A stretch of DNA of 64,000 nucleotides, from NCBI GenBank assembly GCA_050246945.1, contig JBFWVC010000023.1:1-64000 (forward strand). The letters are read 5' to 3'. Shown piece after piece: positions 1 to 7,918 of this stretch (its first letter is position 1; every line of letters starts with the position of its first letter). The notes beneath the pieces were generated by a model. The model saw only the letters and a list, made by a program, of their open reading frames with translations, made no database searches and had not been told where the DNA came from. This stretch comes from JAEUMD01 sp050246945. Lineage in GTDB: Bacteria; Pseudomonadota; Alphaproteobacteria; Rhizobiales; Hyphomicrobiaceae. A program made the translations under genes and the position numbers.

Positions 1-1
1 C

Positions 2-127
2 TTCAATAAACTCAAGCAGTTCCGACACATCGCCATGCGCTTCGACCGCAACCCGCTGAACTATCTAGCGATGATCAAGCTCGCCTCGACACGACTATGG
101 CTCAGGGCTTATGAGTCCGCAGCCTAG
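2..127 (+). mobile_element. IS5-family transposase, C-terminal fragment
   Basis: Only the last 41 codons of a transposase enter the window. They read FNKLKQFRHIAMRFDR, then NPLNYLAMIKLASTRLWLR and a short tail, ending in TAG at 125-127. The pattern (a K-F-R-x-x-A-x-R-x-D/E region followed by a Y-L-A-x-x-x-L-A-x-x-R-x-W helix) is the usual end of IS5-group DDE transposases. The catalytic part lies outside the window, so whether the element is whole cannot be told. Its stop codon shares the CTAG at 124-127 with the stop of the converging histidine kinase, so the element end probably runs into the 3' end of that gene. Confidence 0.75.
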
Positions 128-1500
128 GATTGCAGCTGTTGGCGCGGTCCGGAGAAGTCCATCGTTATCATCGCGCCACCGGTCGGTGCGGTACCTACAA
201 GAAGCGCGCCGCCTAACCGCGAAACGGCACGATTGACGATGTCGAGACCCAATCCGGCGCCGCCACGGTCCCGGCCACCCTGCCAGAACCGGCCGAATAT
301 GGCCTCGCGCATGGCAGGATCTATTCCCGGGCCGTGGTCGCTGACGCGCAAGCCAGGCGGGTCTAGAACCTCAATCACCACCGATGTACCCCGCGGTGTG
401 TAGCGCAGGGCGTTCTCCACCAAGTTGCGCAGTGCGCAAGTCGCTGCAAAGCGCGCACCGGGTATGATGGCGGATTTCGACGCGCGAACGATCTCGATCG
501 ACCTGTACGTGCTCAAGGCGACCGGAGCGAGTTGCTCAGCAACGCTTTGCGCAATCTCTCCCAAATCGACATGCTCTTTCTTGTCGTCAGTCAGCGACTC
601 CAGGCGTGCAGAGTCGAGAAGCTGATTGACGAGACGCCCCATCGCATCGACTTCCACCATGAGTGAGGCAATCTCAGAAGTCTGTGGGAGAACGGCCACG
701 TGGGTCTTCAGAACCGCTACGGGCGTTCGCAGTTCGTGTGCAGCATCTGCAATGAACTTCTTCTGAGCGTCAAATGCGACTTCGAGGCGTTCCAGTCCGC
801 GATTGACGGCGCTGACCAGCACCAACACCTCATGCGGCAACCCTGTCTCTGGCAGCCGTACGGAAACGTCGTTGGGACCGATGCCTTCAGCCTGCGCGGC
901 CGCAACCCGAAGTGGTTTGAGGCCGATACGCGCGACCATCAGATTGGTCACGACGAGGCCGAAAAGGAACGGTACCCAGATCCAGCCAACGTCCTTGATG
1001 AACTCCTCAAGAATCGAATCGACCACGACCTCGCTATGCGGCAGCGCCAACTGTATCCACACCGGTCTGGTTCCGTAGGAGCCGCGGATCGTATAACCGT
1101 AGAGCTGGTGTCCGGGTGCGTCACCCGACGTTAGGAAAAAGTCGCGATCGCTATCGTCCTCGATCGGCGCGAGCGGCCCTTTCACGCCAAGGCTGCCGGC
1201 CAGAAGTACACCGTTGTCGCTAACGATCGCATATTTTCCACCCTCCTTGCGGAAATCCTCGTCCAGAAAGTCCGGGAGCTTCAATTGCTGACCTTCGCCG
1301 GCGCGCGCAATGAGCTTGGTGATCAGCCGAGCATCGTTCTGAAGTGTTCTATCGCGGAATGCCGAGTTGGTGACGATGAACCGCTTGTATATGAGAAAGC
1401 TCGTGGCGCTTGCTGCGAGCAGTGTGACACCGACGATTCCGACAATCAGGCGCGTCCAGATCGAGTGGGGACCGGATCGCTTGCGTTTCATTTCAGTCAC
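124..1500 (-). CDS. Sensor histidine kinase of an OmpR-type two-component system
   Basis: A 458-residue membrane histidine kinase. A first membrane helix lies at about residues 15-38, a periplasmic sensor region at about 39-165 and a second helix at about 170-192, followed by a HAMP-like linker. The dimerisation/phosphoacceptor box DAAHELRTP is near residue 255. The ATPase part shows an N box (RNLVENALRYTP), a G1 box (SDHGPGIDP) and a G2 box (GAGLGLDIV). It overlaps the upstream response-regulator gene by 4 bp, so the two are co-transcribed and translationally coupled. The architecture resembles QseC/TctE kinases, but the ligand is unknown. The extreme C-terminus and stop codon run into the transposase fragment, so the last residues may not be ancestral. 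Confidence 0.93.
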   Translation of the reverse strand: MTEMKRKRSGPHSIWTRLIVGIVGVTLLAASATSFLIYKRFIVTNSAFRDRTLQNDARLITKLIARAGEGQQLKLPDFLDEDFRKEGGKYAIVSDNGVLLAGSLGVKGPLAPIEDDSDRDFFLTSGDAPGHQLYGYTIRGSYGTRPVWIQLALPHSEVVVDSILEEFIKDVGWIWVPFLFGLVVTNLMVARIGLKPLRVAAAQAEGIGPNDVSVRLPETGLPHEVLVLVSAVNRGLERLEVAFDAQKKFIADAAHELRTPVAVLKTHVAVLPQTSEIASLMVEVDAMGRLVNQLLDSARLESLTDDKKEHVDLGEIAQSVAEQLAPVALSTYRSIEIVRASKSAIIPGARFAATCALRNLVENALRYTPRGTSVVIEVLDPPGLRVSDHGPGIDPAMREAIFGRFWQGGRDRGGAGLGLDIVNRAVSRLGGALLVGTAPTGGAMITMDFSGPRQQLQS

Positions 1501-2174
1501 TCCGTGGTCTCGGCCAGTACGTAGCCGACGCCGCGCAGCGTGTGTATCGATACGGTGGCGCTCGCGTCGCTCAAGCGCTTTCGCAGGCGATGTATCAAAA
1601 CCTCGATCGCATTGGACGCCAGCTCTTCACCATAGCTGTAGACGGCCTCCTCGATCGCCGACTTGGGTACAACGCGCCCCGATCGACGCATCAGAACTTC
1701 CAATGCACCACACTCCCGCCGCCCAAGATCAAGTACCAGATCGGCGACTGTGACTTCGCATGTGCCCATGTTGAAGGTCACATTTCCTACCGTGAGTTGA
1801 ACGCCGAGCGCCCGTCCTGGCCGACGCAACAGAGCACGTAGTCTTGCGGTCAACTCATCGAGTTCAAAAGGCTTCCGCAGGTAATCGTCTGCGCCTGAAT
1901 TCAGTCCGTGCACCAGATCGGCGACCTGGTCGCGGGCCGTGAGGACCAGGACCGGAAGATGTTCATGCCGCAACCGCAGTTCAGTCAACCAGTCGAGGCC
2001 ATCGATATCAGGGAGACCGAGATCAAGGATCACTGCGTCGTAGTCCGTCGTGTCGAGTGCAGCGGAGCCATCGCCGCCCGTGCCTACGGAATCGACTGCA
2101 AATCCGCGTTGACGCAGGCCGCGGCAGACGTGGTCGCTCAATCGTGTATTGTCCTCGATCAGCAGTAGTCGCAA
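1497..2174 (-). CDS. OmpR-family response regulator
   Basis: 225 residues. The N-terminal receiver domain has the acidic pair E7/D8, the phosphoacceptor D51 (in VILDLGLPDIDG) and a conserved Lys in the RKPFELDEL segment. The C-terminal winged-helix DNA-binding domain ends in the typical HTLRGVGYVL strand. It is the first gene of the two-component pair, and its stop overlaps the kinase start. The roughly 180 bp upstream, up to the next gene, include an AT-richer stretch near 2275-2290 and should hold the promoter. Family membership is clear. The regulon cannot be deduced. Confidence 0.93.
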   Translation of the reverse strand: MRLLLIEDNTRLSDHVCRGLRQRGFAVDSVGTGGDGSAALDTTDYDAVILDLGLPDIDGLDWLTELRLRHEHLPVLVLTARDQVADLVHGLNSGADDYLRKPFELDELTARLRALLRRPGRALGVQLTVGNVTFNMGTCEVTVADLVLDLGRRECGALEVLMRRSGRVVPKSAIEEAVYSYGEELASNAIEVLIHRLRKRLSDASATVSIHTLRGVGYVLAETTE

Positions 2175-2352
2175 TGTCCACCCCCGGGCCGTTTTGTCGA
2201 CGTCTCGCGCAGGCGGACTTCACCCAGTCGGTTGTGCCGGACCCTTGAAGCACCTCGCGAATAGGCACTATTGGCAAAAAAATTACGGCAACCTTACGAG
2301 GGACTGAGTGTAACCCGCATTGGAGGATCTGCGGTGTGCGGCTGATTTCGCT

Positions 2353-2706
2353 TTACCGGGAGAAGCCTAGATCCAGGCAACCAAAAATCCCACATTCATT
2401 GGTCAGCTGTGCAGATCCAGCCGCATTGGACTCAAAGAAATCAAGAGTCTCAACTCGCAGTGTCTCGGAGCAACTGCGGCGGCAGTAAACCCAAGTACCA
2501 CCTGGCAACTGGACCTGCGGCCCATTGCCAGTATCTCGCACCAAGCCATTGATGCTACCGTGCCCGAAGCGGCTGTCTGCTTCCACGTAACGATTCAATT
2601 CCTTATTGGCGGCCTGCGCCATCGTAACAGGCCACAGCATGATTGCAGCCGCCAAGAAAGCGTTCCGCGCAGCGCTTGTTACCGTCAATGGAGCGTGCAG
2701 AGCCAT
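2353..2706 (-). CDS. Small secreted protein of unknown function
   Basis: About 117 residues from the ATG at 2706; an upstream in-frame start would put a charged, non-signal-like stretch in front. The N-terminus (FLAAAIMLWPVTMAQA) looks like a Sec signal peptide cleaved after AQA. The mature part has a conserved-looking core, LPGGTWVYCRRSCSETLRVE, followed by two more cysteines (NECGIFGCLDLG). That tryptophan/double-cysteine core is, from memory, shared by small exported proteins of Hyphomicrobiales annotated as hypothetical. Four cysteines suggest two disulfides in the periplasm. No catalytic motif is visible. Confidence 0.65.
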   Translation of the reverse strand: MALHAPLTVTSAARNAFLAAAIMLWPVTMAQAANKELNRYVEADSRFGHGSINGLVRDTGNGPQVQLPGGTWVYCRRSCSETLRVETLDFFESNAAGSAQLTNECGIFGCLDLGFSR

Positions 2707-3129
2707 ATTCGGGCTTCCATCCCTCAGCACGACGCAAAGTCGAGCCTCGCGCAGGATGTAGATGTATCGCAAATCGTGCACTTTTTGACCGGCCAATCAG
2801 CAATGCTGCACACGAATCCAGCGAACCGTGGCGCCGGAGCGATAGCGGCTGATCAGATGCGCCAACTACAATATGCAATCGCGGGTGTTGGTGTCATGCG
2901 GTTCGGCATGGTCACGGCGAGGAAGCTAATTCCAGTATTCGCTCGACCGGAAATCTCCTCATGACGACATGCCATGTGCTCCTCGATTCAAGCGCGAAAA
3001 ATGTCTTGGTCGTGAGTTGTCCATCCACGACGGGCTTCGCACCTGCGAGTCCTTCTTGGGACGCCTTGATTGGCTGAAGGCGATCGAGCCAACGCGTCGC
3101 GTTGGCTCAGGCCCCGGAGGCGGTTGCGA
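2707..3129. other. Intergenic stretch with one strong hairpin
   Basis: About 420 bp between two minus-strand genes. Reading frames here are short and resemble no family I recognise. The only structure noted is the hairpin at 3086-3108, described separately. Confidence 0.5.
3086..3108 (-). terminator. Hairpin downstream of the double-glycine peptide gene
   Basis: Perfect 9-bp arms GAGCCAACG (3086-3094) and CGTTGGCTC (3100-3108) enclose a 5-base loop. The hairpin sits 21 bases past the stop of the minus-strand peptide gene at 3130. No U-run follows on the minus strand, so it is at best a weak intrinsic terminator or an RNA-stabilising 3' structure. Confidence 0.45.
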
Positions 3130-3321
3130 TCAGAGCGGGTGAACCCAGCTCGGGAGGCGCTTGAAAAACTGGTCGACGAAAGGCTCTGGCTCCTTGGTCG
3201 GATACATAACAAGCTCACGCAGGCGGATGCATCCGTCTTTGATACCGCCGCTCACCATGCTGACCTCGTCCAAGGAAAGTTCGCGAACGTTATTTACTGC
3301 GCGCGATGCGGAATGTGACAT
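3130..3321 (-). CDS. Small double-glycine-leader peptide (bacteriocin-like precursor A)
   Basis: 63 residues. The N-terminal part ends in RELSLDEVSMVSGG, the pattern of leaders cut after Gly-Gly by C39-type peptidase/ABC exporters (conserved E and a hydrophobic residue before GG). The remaining 33 residues (IKDGCIRLRELVMYP then TKEPEPFVDQFFKRLPSW and a short tail) would be the mature peptide, with one Cys and an aromatic/cationic end. A GGAGA Shine-Dalgarno lies 7 bases before the ATG. No exporter or immunity gene is adjacent. Two similar precursors occur elsewhere in the window (25171-25302 and 55932-56117). The export role is inferred from the leader only. Confidence 0.62.
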   Translation of the reverse strand: MSHSASRAVNNVRELSLDEVSMVSGGIKDGCIRLRELVMYPTKEPEPFVDQFFKRLPSWVHPL

Positions 3322-4029
3322 TTTCGATCTCCGAATGATGCTGGTTTGGTTGCTGACTGATTTCGAGGCGATAACGAAGAAATTGCAGCACCCCGGCGTG
3401 CCCCGCTGTTACGCGCGGAACAGTGCCGTGTGGATTTCATGAATTTTCGTGTGGTCGTGAGACGGGACGCTCGTTCGATCGAGAGCGTTTCGAAGCAGCG
3501 TCTGCTGCGGAGCGCCCTCCCGCGACCGCTGGTTCGTACCATGAATTCAGCGGGACAAGGTGTCGTGTGAGGTGAGCTTGCGCTACTCGGGAACAAGCGG
3601 TCGCCGCGCAACGTTGCATGCGATACTCACTCTCGACGCAACCCGAGCTTTAGGTCGTGCCCAAGTTTCGTGGAACCACGCCCTCGATACAGTTCGGTGC
3701 TTAAAGCAAGTCTTTCACGCCGAACCGCTTCACACTTCAGCTAGACATGCTCTCTTGCCCTTGAGCATGTTTTCACGCTGAACCGCAGACAACCCAACTC
3801 AGCGGGCGAGACGGAAGGGGGTGGACAACCTGCGTTCGTCATCTCGATCGGCCAATTTAGGTGGTCGATGGGCACTTGGCAGGAAGCCAGCTTCACACCA
3901 ACGGTTCGGTCCACTGGGGTCGGGCCGCCAACGACGTCGCAACCGCGAAGCGTCGCTTCGATTTGCATCTTGTATTTCGCCGATTGATAAAGATAGCATG
4001 CCGCGACAGGCAATTTGGTGCATGAGCGC
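3322..4029. other. Gene-poor intergenic region
   Basis: About 700 bp with no reading frame that resembles a known family and no tRNA-like fold that I could see. The last part must hold the promoter of the molybdenum hydroxylase operon at 4030. The first part holds the promoter of the minus-strand peptide gene. Confidence 0.5.
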
Positions 4030-4494
4030 ATGAAACTGATAGTCAATGGCAAAGGCTACGAGATCGACGTTGAACCCGATATGCCGCTGCTTTGGGTCTT
4101 GCGTGACGAACTCAACATCACTGGTGTCAAGTACGGTTGCGGCATTGCGCAATGCGGGGCCTGCACGGTGCATATCGGTGGTACCGCAGTGCGGTCCTGT
4201 CAGGTGCCGGTGAGTGCCGTTGACGGAGACGTAACAACAATCGAGGGTCTCGGCACACCTGAGGCGCTGCATGCGGTGCAGGAAGCCTGGATCGAACATC
4301 AAGTGGCCCAGTGCGGCTATTGCCAGTCGGGTCAAATCATGCAGGCCGCGTCCTTCCTGGCGGAAAGCCCTAACCCCACCGACCAACAAATCGACGACGC
4401 CATGTCCGGAAACCTGTGCCGCTGTGGCGCCTATCCGCGAATTCGCGAAGCTGTGAAGACCGCCGCAGTGAAGCTCAAGGAGAAGCAGCCATGA
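4030..4494 (+). CDS. (2Fe-2S) subunit of a molybdenum hydroxylase (isoquinoline 1-oxidoreductase alpha type)
   Basis: 154 residues starting at MKLIVNGKGYEIDV; an upstream in-frame ATG at 4015 is less likely. The N-terminal plant-type ferredoxin fold binds the first cluster through C-G-C-G-I-A-Q-C-G-A-C. The C-terminal helical domain binds the second through CGYCQSGQIM and CRCGAYPRI. It passes electrons from the molybdopterin subunit to an external acceptor. It overlaps the large-subunit gene by 4 bp (ATGA). There is no FAD-subunit gene nearby, which fits the two-subunit isoquinoline-oxidoreductase/aldehyde-dehydrogenase subclass that usually reduces cytochrome c or quinone. The substrate is not deducible. 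Confidence 0.93.
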   Translation: MKLIVNGKGYEIDVEPDMPLLWVLRDELNITGVKYGCGIAQCGACTVHIGGTAVRSCQVPVSAVDGDVTTIEGLGTPEALHAVQEAWIEHQVAQCGYCQSGQIMQAASFLAESPNPTDQQIDDAMSGNLCRCGAYPRIREAVKTAAVKLKEKQP

Positions 4495-6734
4495 GCCGCG
4501 TCGGCACCATCGCTCGGCGCACGTTCCTCATAGGTTCGGCGGCCATCGCGGGCGGCGTCGCATTCGGCTACTATCTTGCCCACAAGGCGGTCCAGAACCC
4601 GCTGCTTGCCGAACTGAAAGACGGCGAGGCTGCGATCACGCCGTTCGTCAAGATCGACGCCAATGGTGTGACCTTGATCACGCCGCACGCCGATGTGGGA
4701 CAAGGTACGGTTTCGCTGCAGGCCCACCTGATCGCGGAAGAACTCGATATTGATCCAAAGACCGTGAAGTTGTCGCCGGGCGAGCCGGCGCAGGCTTATT
4801 ACAACAGCGAGGCGCTCGGGGATGCGGCACCGTTTCCGGCCTACGATCATTCGTGGGCGGGACAGCAGGTGCGTGATGTCCTGGGCGGAGTAGCCCGCAT
4901 CATGGGCATTCAGCTGACAGGCGGATCGACAACGGCCCGCAATACCTATCATCGCTTACGCCATGCCGGTGCCGTGGCCAGGGAAACGTTGAAGGAAGCT
5001 GCTGCCGTAAAGCTTGGGGTGTCGCGCTCCGATCTGAAAACCTCGGAAGGTCATGTGATTGCGCCCGACGGCAACAAGGTTGCCTACACCGAGCTTGCTG
5101 TGGACGCGGCGAAAATTTCTCCCGTCAAGGATGTATCGCTGCGCGATCCAAAGGAGTGGCGCTATCTCGGCAAGCGCATAGAGCGCACCGACATCGTTGC
5201 GAAATCGACCGGCACGCAGATTTACGGCATCGACGTACGTATGGATGGAATGGCGCACGCAACCGTGCGCGCCAATCCGGGCATCGGTGGCAAAGTGGTG
5301 AAGTTCGATGCTACTAAAGCCGAGAAAATGCGTGGCGTGAAAAAAATCGTGCCCATTTCGCACGGCGTGGGCGTCATCGCCGATAATACATGGCGCGCCT
5401 TCCAAGCAGCTGCGACCATAGACATCGAATGGGGACCGGGTCCCTATCCGGCAACCTCGCAAGAACTATGGGATAAGATAAAGGCGTCGCGCACCGAAAA
5501 ATTTCGTGACAGCCGCGTCCGCGACGATGGCGATGTCGAGAGCGCCCTGGCGGACGGCAATGTCATCTCGGCGGAGTACCGCGTACCCTACCTCGCCCAC
5601 GGCGCACTGGAGCCAATGAACGCCGTCGTCAAGGTGACCGACGATAGCGTGGAAATCTGGACGGGCACGCAGATTCCGGGCTTCGTCCGCGATCATGCCG
5701 CCAAACTCACCGGCATAGACGCGAGCAGGATCAAGGTGCACGCGCAAATGGCCGGCGGCAGCTTCGGGCGCCGCCTGGAAGACACTGCCGTCATGCAGGC
5801 CGTCGAAATTGCCATGGCGATGAAGGGTACGCCTGTGCAAATGACCTGGTCACGCGAAGAAGACTTCTCGCACGACTATCCCAGGCCGGCGCAACTTGGG
5901 TTCGCGCGCGGCCGGGTCAAGGATGGGAAAGTCCACACCTTTGATCTCGACACCGTTGGCCAATCCATGTCGCGTTCATGGTTCGGAAGACTGATGTTTG
6001 CACCGCCGGGCCCGGACATGTTTCTCGTCGCCGGCGCCTGGGATCAGCCTTATAAGATTCCCAACTACCGTGTGACCGGATATGCGACGCCGGAACTGGT
6101 GCCGGTCAGCTCGTGGCGCGCGCCGGGATTTTGCGCCAATGCCTTCCTGCACGAAGCGTTTCTCGATGAACTGATTCATGCCGCGGGCGCCGATCCGCTG
6201 CAGGAACGCCTGCGGCTGGTGCACGATCTCGCCTCGCGCGAGGTCCTCGAAGCGGTGGGAGCGTTATCAGGATGGAACGGCTCAAAGCTTGGCGAGAACC
6301 GAGGCCGTGGCATTGCCTTCAACTATTCCATGGGTGTGCCGTGCGCCGAGGTGATCGAGGTAACGAACTCGAAAGAAGGCATCCGCATCGACAAAGCGTT
6401 TGTCGTAGTGCAGGCGGGACGCGTGCTTGATCCGGTCAACTTCGAAGCGCAAGTGACAGGTGGGCTTATTTTCGGTCTCGGTCACGCGATGAACTGCGAG
6501 CTGACTTATAGGAATTACATGCCGGAGCAGACCAACTTCGATTCCTATCAGGCGATGCGGATTCACCAGACACCGGAGATCGTCGTGAAGGCTTTGGAAG
6601 ACGGTATTGGTGTGCGCGGCATCGGCGAGCCGACCTTGCCTCCTGCGGCGCCGGCCCTTGCAAACGCGATTTTCGCAGCGACCGGCAAGCGCATACGTGA
6701 GCTTCCGATGAGCAAGCACGTCAAGTTCGCGTGA
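4491..6734 (+). CDS. Xanthine dehydrogenase-family molybdopterin-binding subunit (isoquinoline 1-oxidoreductase beta type)
   Basis: 747 residues. The N-terminus ARRTFLIGSAAIAGG is a Tat-type or membrane-anchor signal followed by a hydrophobic stretch, so the enzyme likely works at the periplasmic face together with the small subunit carried along. Molybdopterin-cytosine-dinucleotide-binding segments are visible: AGGSFGRR near residue 420, SSWRAPGFCANAFLHEAF in the middle, and the C-terminal GIGEPTLPPAAPALANAI with the catalytic-type Glu. The length is typical of the single-chain beta subunit. The start overlaps the (2Fe-2S) gene, showing one operon. The oxidised substrate (aldehyde or N-heterocycle) cannot be read from sequence. 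No XdhC-type maturation gene is adjacent. Confidence 0.92.
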   Translation: MSRVGTIARRTFLIGSAAIAGGVAFGYYLAHKAVQNPLLAELKDGEAAITPFVKIDANGVTLITPHADVGQGTVSLQAHLIAEELDIDPKTVKLSPGEPAQAYYNSEALGDAAPFPAYDHSWAGQQVRDVLGGVARIMGIQLTGGSTTARNTYHRLRHAGAVARETLKEAAAVKLGVSRSDLKTSEGHVIAPDGNKVAYTELAVDAAKISPVKDVSLRDPKEWRYLGKRIERTDIVAKSTGTQIYGIDVRMDGMAHATVRANPGIGGKVVKFDATKAEKMRGVKKIVPISHGVGVIADNTWRAFQAAATIDIEWGPGPYPATSQELWDKIKASRTEKFRDSRVRDDGDVESALADGNVISAEYRVPYLAHGALEPMNAVVKVTDDSVEIWTGTQIPGFVRDHAAKLTGIDASRIKVHAQMAGGSFGRRLEDTAVMQAVEIAMAMKGTPVQMTWSREEDFSHDYPRPAQLGFARGRVKDGKVHTFDLDTVGQSMSRSWFGRLMFAPPGPDMFLVAGAWDQPYKIPNYRVTGYATPELVPVSSWRAPGFCANAFLHEAFLDELIHAAGADPLQERLRLVHDLASREVLEAVGALSGWNGSKLGENRGRGIAFNYSMGVPCAEVIEVTNSKEGIRIDKAFVVVQAGRVLDPVNFEAQVTGGLIFGLGHAMNCELTYRNYMPEQTNFDSYQAMRIHQTPEIVVKALEDGIGVRGIGEPTLPPAAPALANAIFAATGKRIRELPMSKHVKFA

Positions 6735-6907
6735 GGAGCGTCACCCCGAACGCCAGTGGCCGTAGAAGCTCCACCGCGTCGACGGCGGCGTCCGCAGCCA
6801 TTCGCGCAATATCCGGTCAGGTCGTGCCAGTTGCCCGCCTTGCGAGGACCGGCTCCAGGCTGTTCTGACACACGTCAGGCCGCAAACGGTTTCAGACATT
6901 CAGGGCG

Positions 6908-7915
6908 TCAGCAAATTCGCGGCATCGGGTCATCTTCGAGTTCTTCGACAACGCGTTCCCCGCCTGCGACGGTCTCCAGTACGAGATGCGGGGCGGCGGC
7001 AACGATCTCGCCGATGATGGCCGCATCGCGGCCCTCCGGCAGCGATTGCCAGTCTTCGAGCAACGCCTCGGCGGCCTCGTCTGATGCAACCGCGACGACA
7101 CGTCCTTCGCACGCAAGGAAATGCGGATCGAATCCAAGAATCTCGCATACCGAGCGGACCGCGTCGCGCACGGGTATGGCCGACTCGACAAGACGAATGC
7201 CCAGGCGGGTCGCTGCAGAAATCTCGTGCGCGACCGTTGCCAGTCCGCCGCGTGTCGGATCTCGCATGAAGCGCAAGCCAGCGTGTCGCAATGCCGCCTC
7301 CGCAAGCGGCATTACGCTGGCGCAATCGGACTTGATCATCCCCTTCAGGTCGAAGTCCTCCCGCGCAAGCATCACCGCAGCGCCGTGATCTCCGACGGGA
7401 CCACTGACCAGCAGCTTGTCGCCGGCGCGGGCCTGATCTAGCCCCAGACACACAGACACTGGCCGCACGCCGATGCCCGTCGTGGTGAGATAAACGCCGC
7501 CGCCCTGTCCACGCGGAACGACCTTGGTGTCTCCGGCAACGATCCGCACCTGGGCAGCGCGCGCGGCGGCGTCGATGCCGTCCGCAATCCTTTCCAGCTG
7601 CGCGGTCTCCAGGCCCTCTTCGATAATTGCCGCGAGCGTCAGGTAGATCGGCCGCGCCCCTGCCACGGCGAGATCGTTGACGGTTCCGTTGACCGCGAGC
7701 GTGCCGGCGTTGCCCCCTGGGAATTCGAGAGGCTGTACCGAGAAGCCGTCGGTTGTCACGCACACGGTTCCATCAGGAAGAGCAATGGGCGTGGCGTCGA
7801 GCGATGTATCGAGTTGCCCGCGCCCGAAGCGAGCGGCAAACACCTCCTCGATCAGGTCGCGCATGAAGCGCCCGCCATTTCCCTGGGAAAGCCGGATGTG
7901 GCGTGGAGCGTTCAC
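6908..7915 (-). CDS. hypE: Hydrogenase maturation factor HypE
   Basis: 335 residues of the PurM/AIR-synthase fold. HypE dehydrates the S-carbamoyl group, received from HypF on its C-terminal cysteine, to a thiocyanate that supplies the active-site CN ligands. The protein ends exactly in DPMPRIC, so the essential terminal Cys is present. The ATP-binding GDTKVVPRGQGGG segment and DPTRGGLATV are visible. It is the last gene of the minus-strand hypCABDFE operon, starting 3 bases after the hypF stop. It converges with the molybdenum hydroxylase operon, with 173 bp between. Confidence 0.97.
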   Translation of the reverse strand: MNAPRHIRLSQGNGGRFMRDLIEEVFAARFGRGQLDTSLDATPIALPDGTVCVTTDGFSVQPLEFPGGNAGTLAVNGTVNDLAVAGARPIYLTLAAIIEEGLETAQLERIADGIDAAARAAQVRIVAGDTKVVPRGQGGGVYLTTTGIGVRPVSVCLGLDQARAGDKLLVSGPVGDHGAAVMLAREDFDLKGMIKSDCASVMPLAEAALRHAGLRFMRDPTRGGLATVAHEISAATRLGIRLVESAIPVRDAVRSVCEILGFDPHFLACEGRVVAVASDEAAEALLEDWQSLPEGRDAAIIGEIVAAAPHLVLETVAGGERVVEELEDDPMPRIC

Positions 7916-7918
7916 CGA

